A stretch of DNA of 11,841 bases from Candidatus Tayloriibacteriota bacterium (lineage in GTDB: Bacteria; Patescibacteriota; Minisyncoccia; Phycocordibacterales; PALSA-1337): contig PMZP01000009.1 in NCBI GenBank assembly GCA_003170325.1, positions 1 through 11,841 on the forward strand. The letters run 5' to 3'. The translations under genes and the position numbers were made by a program. The notes below the pieces were generated by a model. The model did not search any database. It was not told where the DNA came from and saw nothing but the letters and a program-made list of their open reading frames with translations. Within the stretch, counting starts at the first letter, position 1. Each line of letters opens with the position of its first letter. Positions 6,532 through 11,841 of the stretch are shown one piece after another.

Positions 6532-9231
6532 CTACTTCTGCCCCACCATTTCCTGCACGATGATCGGGCTCTCGCCTTTGCCTTGCCTGCCGGCAGGTAG
6601 GTGCTTCTTTTTGACTTCGAAGGTGAATTTGTCGCCCTTGAGATCGACTTGGATCTTGCCGCCTTTCACAACTTCCTGGCCGATGAGCAGATTGGCGACC
6701 GGAGTGAGGATCTTGGTTTGGATCAGACGCTTCAGAGGGCGCGCGCCATACTGCGGATTGTAGCCTTCTTTGGACAGAAGATCATAGACAGCCGGAGTGA
6801 GTGCTAGCTCGATACTTTTTTCCGCCAGGCGCTTGATCAGCTGATCCACCTGAATGGTGACGATTTTCCTGATGGCTTCAGGCGAGAGGATATCGAAGAT
6901 GATCGTGTCGTCGATGCGGTTGAGGAATTCCGGACGGAAGTAATCTTTCAGAGCCGAATTGATCTTGGTCTTGGCTTCAGCGTAATTCTCTTTGTCCGGA
7001 TTGCTGGTATTCGTCGCAAAGCCGATCTTTTCCATGCGCTCGATATGCTGTGCTCCGATATTCGAGGTCATAATGATGACTGTGTTGCGAAAATTGACGG
7101 TACGACCTTTGGAATCGGTCAGCCGACCATTATCAAGCACCTGCAGAAGGATATTGAAGACTTCCGGGTGCGCCTTCTCTATCTCATCGAAGAGGATGAC
7201 AGAATACGGACGATGGCGTACGGTTTCGGTCAGGCCGCCGGCCTCGTCATAACCGACATAGCCCGGGGGCGCGCCGATCAGTTTGGAGACGGAATGCTTT
7301 TCCATGAATTCGGACATGTCCACACGGATCAGTGATTTCTCGTCATTGAAGAGGAATTCAGACAAAGCTTTGGTCAGTTCGGTCTTGCCGACTCCGGTGG
7401 GTCCCAGGAAGATGAAAGAACCGATGGGACGATTGGGATCGGCGATGCCGGCGCGAGAACGTCGAATGGTATCGGATATCTTGGAGACTGCTTCATCCTG
7501 GCCGACTATGCGCTTCTTCAACTCCTCTTCCATGCGAACCAACTTGATGGCTTCCGACTCCAGCATCCTGGAAACCGGTATACTGGTCCAACGCGAGACC
7601 ACCGAAGCGATGTCCTCGGCAGTGATCTCTTCCTTGAGGATGCGACGGGATGACTGCAACTTCTTCAGTCGCTTGGTCTTGGAATCCAAATCCTTTTCCA
7701 GAGCTGGCAATCGTCCATAACGAATCTCGGCGGCCTTGGCCAGGTCGGCCCGGGCTTCGGCGCTCTCTCCTTCGATGCGGAGGACTTCCAATTCCTTCTT
7801 GATGCGCTTGATATCAGTGATGGTCTCCTTCTCGTTCTTCCATTTGAGCTCCAGCTCGGAAGTGCTCTCTTTGAAATCGGCAATTTCCGTCTCGATCTTC
7901 AGCGTGCGAGCCTTTGCTTCTTTGCTTGTTTCCTTTTTTAGGGCTTCGCGTTCGATCTCCAGCCGCATTATCTTGCGGCGAGTCTCCTCGAGTTGCGGCG
8001 GCATATTCTCAAGTGAGATGCGTAGCGAAGAAGACGCCTCATCTATGAGATCCACTACTTTGTCCGGCAAGAATCGGTCGGTGATATAGCGGCTGGCCAG
8101 ATTGACCGCCGCCACGATGGCATCGTCGGTGATATGGACGCCGTGATACATCTCGTATTTCTCTTTGAGGCCGCGAAGGATAGAGATAGCATCATCTATA
8201 GACGGCTCATTGACATATACCGGCTGAAAACGCCTAGTCAAAGCCGGGTCTCTTTCGATGTATTTTTGATACTCCTTTATGGTGGTAGCGCCGATGGCCC
8301 GAAGCTCGCCGCGGGAGAGAGCCGGTTTGAGCATATTGGATGCGTCCATGGAACCTTCGGAAGCGCCGGCACCAACCAATGTGTGTATCTCATCGATGAA
8401 AAGGATGATCTTGCCGTCCGAGCGTTCGACTTCCTTCAAGATATTCTTCAATCTTTCCTCGAATTCACCGCGATACTTCGTGCCGGCGATGAGCGATCCT
8501 AGGTCGAGCGAGACAAGTTCCTTGTCCTTCAATGATTCCGGTATGTCGCCTTGCGACATCCGCAAAGCCAGACCTTCGACGATGGCGGTCTTTCCGACGC
8601 CGGCTTCGCCGATCAATATCGGATTGTTCTTGGTGCGGCGAGAAAGGATCTGGATGATGCGCATGATCTCCGACTCGCGGCCGATGACCGGATCAAGCTT
8701 GTTCTCGCGGGCCAGCTTGGTCAACGAGCGGGCATATTTATAGAGCGTGCGGAATTTCTTGGGTTCGGCGTCCTTGGACGGAGGATTGGTCTTGAGCTCC
8801 TCGATGATCTTGGTGACGGCATCTTTCTCGATCTTGAAACGGGCCAGGATGTCGCGTGCCACGCAAGGTATATCGAAAATGGACAAGAATAAATGCTCGG
8901 TCGAGATAAATTCGTCTTTGAGCACAGAGGAGACCTTGACGGAGTTATCCAATATCTGCGCCAGATCAGGCGTCAGATATATCTGGTACGAAGGAGAAAG
9001 GACGTTCGAACCTTCGGGGGATTCGATATGCTCCAAAACTACGTCGGTCAGCATCGGAGTATCGACTTCCATGCGATCTAGGATAGAAGCCACCATGCTC
9101 TCTTCCTGCAAGATAAGAGCGCAGAGAAGGTGCACCGGGTTGACATGATTCTGTCCGCGTTCTATAGCCAATTCGTGCGCTCTGCGCAATGCTTCGCGGG
9201 CTTTGGTTGTAAGCTTGTTCATTGGGGGCAT
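6532..9231 (-). CDS. clpB: ClpB-type Hsp100 AAA+ disaggregase with a ClpC-like IGF loop
   Basis: This is a hexameric ATPase that threads protein substrates through its pore; ClpB acts with DnaK to dissolve aggregates. The 899-residue product is slightly longer than E. coli ClpB (857). Domains: Clp N-domain repeats (about 5-145); AAA-1 with Walker A GEAGVGKT (208-215), pore loop KYRG (252-255), Walker B FIDE (278-281) and Arg pair R333/R334; a full ClpB-length coiled-coil middle domain (about 410-530, with AEIRYGRLPALEKDL near its end); AAA-2 with Walker A GPTGVGKT (610-617), pore loop GYVG (657-660), Walker B FDE (681-683), Arg finger R772 and sensor-2 GARPLKR (829-835). Odd points: an insert before FRPEFLNRID carries IGF (736-738), the position of the ClpP-docking tripeptide of ClpA/ClpC, which ClpB lacks; and the tail from about 878 includes LPAGRQG, encoded by a palindrome. 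M4 is a possible alternative start. No CIRCE or sigma-32 site is seen upstream. Confidence 0.93.
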   Translation of the reverse strand: MPPMNKLTTKAREALRRAHELAIERGQNHVNPVHLLCALILQEESMVASILDRMEVDTPMLTDVVLEHIESPEGSNVLSPSYQIYLTPDLAQILDNSVKVSSVLKDEFISTEHLFLSIFDIPCVARDILARFKIEKDAVTKIIEELKTNPPSKDAEPKKFRTLYKYARSLTKLARENKLDPVIGRESEIMRIIQILSRRTKNNPILIGEAGVGKTAIVEGLALRMSQGDIPESLKDKELVSLDLGSLIAGTKYRGEFEERLKNILKEVERSDGKIILFIDEIHTLVGAGASEGSMDASNMLKPALSRGELRAIGATTIKEYQKYIERDPALTRRFQPVYVNEPSIDDAISILRGLKEKYEMYHGVHITDDAIVAAVNLASRYITDRFLPDKVVDLIDEASSSLRISLENMPPQLEETRRKIMRLEIEREALKKETSKEAKARTLKIETEIADFKESTSELELKWKNEKETITDIKRIKKELEVLRIEGESAEARADLAKAAEIRYGRLPALEKDLDSKTKRLKKLQSSRRILKEEITAEDIASVVSRWTSIPVSRMLESEAIKLVRMEEELKKRIVGQDEAVSKISDTIRRSRAGIADPNRPIGSFIFLGPTGVGKTELTKALSEFLFNDEKSLIRVDMSEFMEKHSVSKLIGAPPGYVGYDEAGGLTETVRHRPYSVILFDEIEKAHPEVFNILLQVLDNGRLTDSKGRTVNFRNTVIIMTSNIGAQHIERMEKIGFATNTSNPDKENYAEAKTKINSALKDYFRPEFLNRIDDTIIFDILSPEAIRKIVTIQVDQLIKRLAEKSIELALTPAVYDLLSKEGYNPQYGARPLKRLIQTKILTPVANLLIGQEVVKGGKIQVDLKGDKFTFEVKKKHLPAGRQGKGESPIIVQEMVGQK
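6586..6597. repeat. Short G+C-rich palindrome in the 3' end of clpB
   Basis: CCTGCCGGCAGG is a perfect 12-base palindrome. Read in the clpB frame, with its flanks, it gives LPAGRQG (residues 878-884), near where ordinary ClpB proteins end; 15 more residues follow. From memory this peptide and palindrome recur in many Candidate Phyla Radiation genomes, which would make it a dispersed repeat; this was not checked. Confidence 0.5.
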
Positions 9232-9237
9232 GATTGT

Positions 9238-9266
9238 ATTTTACTATTTATTACAGTGGTAGTCAA
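9238..9266 (-). promoter_or_regulatory. clpB promoter, positioned for a leaderless mRNA
   Basis: The minus strand has -35 TTGACT (9261-9266), an exact 17-base spacer and -10 TAAAAT (9238-9243). Only six bases (acaatc) separate the -10 from the clpB ATG, so initiation 7 bases past the -10 would fall on the A of the start codon. No Shine-Dalgarno is present. Confidence 0.7.
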
Positions 9267-9281
9267 TTATCTATCGCTTTG

Positions 9282-9430
9282 GTGATGCAGAGCTCTTCCT
9301 CAGCTGTCTGCGGAACTCGCTCCTTGCATTTCTAAATGAAATGTTCACTTCGCGTTACGGTTCACATTTCATTAAAAAATGCATAGTCGCTCAGACAGTC
9401 CTCGCCAGCTTCGGAAGACTCATACATCAC
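9282..9430. repeat. 149-bp nested imperfect palindrome between proS and clpB
   Basis: Three sets of inverted arms share nearly one centre (about 9351-9356). The innermost arms, 9325-9344 and 9364-9383, match at 18 of 20 positions around a 19-base loop. The middle pair is CTGTCTG (9304-9310) with CAGACAG (9392-9398). The outer pair is GTGATG..TCTTCC (9282-9299) with GGAAGA..CATCAC (9413-9430). It fills most of the 244-bp gap. No open reading frame of note lies in it. It could be a MITE-like or REP-like element, a structured RNA, or serve as the proS transcript end, since no conventional terminator follows proS. Confidence 0.65.
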
Positions 9431-9475
9431 TCAAAGAAGCCTGACAATCAATACGACTGCCTATGAAGTTTTGGT

Positions 9476-10711
9476 TTAAAGAGAAGAAATCGAGACCATC
9501 TCAACCTTACAAGTCAAACGGTCTTTAACTTCGATGGAATCCGTCTTCAAGCTCTTCTCGCTTATAACATAGCGCTTGGGAATGCCGATCAGATCAGAAT
9601 CTGCGAACTTCTCGCCGGCACCGGCATCGCGGTCATCATAGAGGACTTCAATACCTTTCTTGGTCAGCTTATCATAGAGATCATCGGCGACTTTCTTAAC
9701 TGTACCAGCCTCATCAAACAAAGCGAGCAGATGCACCGAGAATGGCGCCACTGATTCCGGCCAGACCAATCCTTTTTCATCAGACCAGACTTCGACGATG
9801 GTTCCCATAAGGCGACCAGGACCGATGCCGTAACTGCCCATGACCACTGGCTTGGACTTCCCTTCAGCGTCTTTGTAATTCAAACCGAGAGCCTCGGAGA
9901 AACGTGTTCCAAGACTGAAGATATTGCCGACTTCAACAGCCTTCTTCTCGGCGAGGTCTGACCTAGCCAAACCCAGATCTTTCAAGACTTCATCATTTAA
10001 TACTTCCGTGTTCACGGCCATCTTCTTGCCTTCATGGACGTAAATAGTATCTTCACCCGCTTCACAAACCGTTTGAAACTCATGAGAATATTTTGCGAAC
10101 GATCCACCGCTGGCGAATGTCACGTATGTCTGCGCGCCTAGGCCGACTCGCTCGAAGATCTTTACGTAAGCCTGCTTGGCCCGCTCGTAGAATTCCTGAT
10201 GCGCTTTCTCATCGACATTGAATGAGTAGAGATCCTTCATTAGGAACTCGCGGCCTCGCAGGATTCCCGATTTGGCTCGCTCTTCATTGCGGAACTTTAC
10301 TTGGAATTGGTATGCGGCTATAGGCAAGTCCCTGAACGAGCTTATATGATCTTTCATCAGTGCCGTTAGCGGTTCTTCATGGGTAAATCCCAGTCCAACT
10401 TCATTGCCATTCTTCAATTTCGCCTTGAACCAATTGTCTACCGCGGCGTCATCCCAGCGACCGGTCGCTTCCCAATTACGTTTATCTTGTAATGCGGTCA
10501 GGTGCACCTCCTGTCCTCCGATGGTGTTCATCTCTTCACGGATGATGCCGATGATCTTATTTAGCGTTCGCAAACCTAGCGGCAGATACGAATACGCCCC
10601 CGCCATCTCTTTGTGGATAAATCCAGCACGGATGAGGAGTTGGGCATTCTTTGCGACCTCGTCCTTGGGCGCTTCGCGACGGGTCTTGGTGAAGAGTTGT
10701 GATTGTCTCAT
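9476..10711 (-). CDS. proS: ProS, prolyl-tRNA synthetase, short form without the editing domain
   Basis: This class II synthetase attaches proline to tRNA-Pro. With the start at 10711 the product has 411 residues, against 572 in E. coli. Motif 1 is around RAGFIHKEMAGAYSYLPLG (28-46). THEEP lies at 110-114. Motif 2 runs from FRNEER to REFLMKDLYSF (140-164). Motif 3 is GSYGIGPGRLMG (292-303). The anticodon-binding domain follows from about 325. Between SHEFQ and VEVGNIFSLGT only about 50 residues replace the roughly 180-residue INS editing domain, as in alpha-proteobacterial ProS, so cis clearing of mischarged Ala-tRNA is not expected. Start choice: an ATG at 10729 is also in frame, but the one at 10711 gives MRQSQLF, matching the family N-terminus (E. 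coli MRTSQ), and sits 6 bases after a good -10. The 10729 ATG lies inside the promoter spacer. A GAGG 12 bases upstream is too far for a normal Shine-Dalgarno. Confidence 0.95.
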   Translation of the reverse strand: MRQSQLFTKTRREAPKDEVAKNAQLLIRAGFIHKEMAGAYSYLPLGLRTLNKIIGIIREEMNTIGGQEVHLTALQDKRNWEATGRWDDAAVDNWFKAKLKNGNEVGLGFTHEEPLTALMKDHISSFRDLPIAAYQFQVKFRNEERAKSGILRGREFLMKDLYSFNVDEKAHQEFYERAKQAYVKIFERVGLGAQTYVTFASGGSFAKYSHEFQTVCEAGEDTIYVHEGKKMAVNTEVLNDEVLKDLGLARSDLAEKKAVEVGNIFSLGTRFSEALGLNYKDAEGKSKPVVMGSYGIGPGRLMGTIVEVWSDEKGLVWPESVAPFSVHLLALFDEAGTVKKVADDLYDKLTKKGIEVLYDDRDAGAGEKFADSDLIGIPKRYVISEKSLKTDSIEVKDRLTCKVEMVSISSL

Positions 10712-10717
10712 GAGATA

Positions 10718-10746
10718 ATGATACCTCATAATGTAATCGCTGTCAG
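10718..10746 (-). promoter_or_regulatory. proS promoter, positioned for a leaderless mRNA
   Basis: The minus strand reads -35 CTGACA (10741-10746), a 17-base spacer, -10 TATCAT (10718-10723), then six bases (tatctc) and the ATG at 10711. The geometry is identical to that of clpB. It lies in the gap after rseP, so proS can be transcribed alone. Confidence 0.6.
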
Positions 10747-10779
10747 GTGTCGCGGCGAATCAGACTGTGTATATTAGAA

Positions 10780-11841
10780 TCACTTCACTAGCTTAGCGAT
10801 GTCTTTATAAGTGACAACCACCATGAGGATCATGAGGAGGACAAAGCCGACGGTATTAACGGCATTGGTGAATTTCGGAGAAATACGCCGACGGAATACG
10901 CCTTCGATAGCCACGAATAGTAGCCGGCCGCCGTCCAGGGCCGGAAATGGTATGAGGTTGATCACGCCTAGATTTATGGAGATGAGCGCGGTGATCATCA
11001 CTAGATATTTGAAGCCCATCTGCGCGGCATCACCGACGATCCCAGCGATACCGACCGGTCCAGCCACGTCAGAGAAGTTAGCTGTGCCTTGGAAGATATT
11101 CGCTACGAATGTATACAGGCCGACGGCTGTATCTCTTATCATGACGTCGGTGTATTGCAGGCCTACCCAGATCGATGTGAGAAACGGCAATCGCAGATCT
11201 ACGACATCGCTCATGGAGATGCCGATAGCGTATTTATCGGGAACCAATCCGGCGATCGGCGAGACTTGAACGGATTTGTATTCCGATCCAATCTTATATG
11301 AACTGTCAGTATAAAAAACATCCACTTGATTACCTTTTGTTGAATTAATCGTCGATTGAATGTCACTGATCTTTTGAGGAATCTGCTTGCAACAAGGCGG
11401 ATTATGCGACGATTCATTTGAGGAAGGTTGCGAATCAGCCGTTGGTAGGCCAACTGATTTTATGATATCTCCCATCTTTAGTCCGGCTTTTTCCGCCGGC
11501 GAATTCGGCTCGACGTACGTGATCATGATCCTCTGGTTCTGGAAATATGAAGCGTACTGCAGAAAACCGTCCGTCGTAGCCGTCACTCCCGAGGCAAAGA
11601 CGATGACGTAGAGCAACCAAGCGAAAAGGAAATTGAATAAAACTCCGGCCACCAGGACTGAAGCCTGCCGCCAGCGATTCTTATGCACGAAACTACGCGC
11701 CTTGTCCGCGCCGTATGTATTCTCTTCATCTGGATTCTCGCCGAAGATCTTCACGAATCCGCCGAATGGAATGAGATTGATGCCGTATTCTGTCTCGCCC
11801 ATCTTCCAGGCGATCAACTTCGGCCCGAATCCGATCTTGAA
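10780..11841 (-). CDS. rseP: RseP-type site-2 protease, membrane zinc metalloprotease (start beyond the right edge)
   Basis: Members of this family cut transmembrane substrates such as anti-sigma factors within the membrane. The window has the last 353 residues; the frame is open to the edge, and the HExxH zinc site, expected about 20-30 residues further upstream, is outside. Numbering from the first full codon: F-K-I-G-F-G and INLIPFGGFVKIFGE (21-35) are typical family signatures. A membrane segment spans about 60-84. A single PDZ domain (about 105-200, with VEPNSPAEKAGLKMGDII) carries a polar insert at 132-153 with adjacent C150 and C151. GPVGIAG is at 261-267. NLIPFPALDGG (295-305) holds D303, the third zinc ligand. 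A last membrane segment is at about 330-345. Residue 9 is a TTG Leu codon inside the conserved region, not the start. proS follows 68 bases downstream with its own promoter. Confidence 0.93.
   Translation of the reverse strand, partial: FKIGFGPKLIAWKMGETEYGINLIPFGGFVKIFGENPDEENTYGADKARSFVHKNRWRQASVLVAGVLFNFLFAWLLYVIVFASGVTATTDGFLQYASYFQNQRIMITYVEPNSPAEKAGLKMGDIIKSVGLPTADSQPSSNESSHNPPCCKQIPQKISDIQSTINSTKGNQVDVFYTDSSYKIGSEYKSVQVSPIAGLVPDKYAIGISMSDVVDLRLPFLTSIWVGLQYTDVMIRDTAVGLYTFVANIFQGTANFSDVAGPVGIAGIVGDAAQMGFKYLVMITALISINLGVINLIPFPALDGGRLLFVAIEGVFRRRISPKFTNAVNTVGFVLLMILMVVVTYKDIAKLVK

Noticed and set aside
9238..9430. Heat-shock control of clpB by CIRCE or sigma-32
   Set aside because: No TTAGCACTC/GAGTGCTAA pair and no CTTGAA/CCCCAT-type promoter is present; the visible promoter is of the sigma-70 type.
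10709..10729. ATG at 10729 as the proS start
   Set aside because: It falls within the spacer of the best promoter, adds residues RYHYL not typical of the family, and the next ATG (10711) gives the expected N-terminus.
11815..11817. TTG as the start of rseP
   Set aside because: The frame stays open to the window edge and the preceding codons already encode the conserved F-K-I-G-F-G block, so the true start is outside.

Overview
The window holds six protein-coding genes. Two run off the edges. All lie on the minus strand except purL. In window order they are: uvrA (5' part only), purN, purL (plus strand), clpB-type Hsp100, proS and rseP (start lies beyond the right edge). There are no RNA genes, transposases, CRISPR arrays or phage genes. 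The content is bacterial housekeeping: DNA repair, purine synthesis, protein quality control, translation and membrane proteolysis.

Organism: probably a member of the Candidate Phyla Radiation (Patescibacteria, perhaps Parcubacteria). This is inference from weak signals: a ProS without its editing domain, a short G+C-rich palindrome read in frame as LPAGRQG in clpB (a peptide I remember as common in predicted proteins of such genomes, not checked here), in-frame and intergenic palindromic repeats, and no good Shine-Dalgarno sequence at any of the five visible starts. No 16S or ribosomal protein gene is present to confirm it.

Layout: 1-1661 encodes the first 553 residues of UvrA, interrupted in frame by a ~166-bp palindromic element (618-783). 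A short intergenic stretch carries the purN terminator and a uvrA promoter. purN (1786-2349) diverges from purL (2534-6433). Between them are a good purL promoter (2433-2460) and, between promoter and start codon, a terminator-like hairpin overlapping a second hairpin, which suggests attenuation. purL ends at a strong intrinsic terminator (6452-6487) and converges on clpB (6532-9231). clpB and proS are separated by 244 bp containing the clpB promoter and a 149-bp nested palindrome (9282-9430). proS (9476-10711) has its own promoter in the 68-bp gap after rseP.

How the genes work together: purN and purL encode steps 3 and 4 of de novo IMP synthesis and are the only functionally linked pair. 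The others are independent housekeeping genes.

Most interesting points: (1) palindromic repeats inserted in frame in uvrA and clpB plus a larger one between genes; (2) an Hsp100 that combines a full-length ClpB middle domain with an IGF tripeptide where ClpA/ClpC bind ClpP; (3) promoters placed so close to the start codons of clpB, proS and probably uvrA that the mRNAs should be leaderless; (4) a possible attenuator before purL, and a PurL that resembles eukaryotic PFAS but departs from family motifs, including one extra residue between the catalytic His and Glu.
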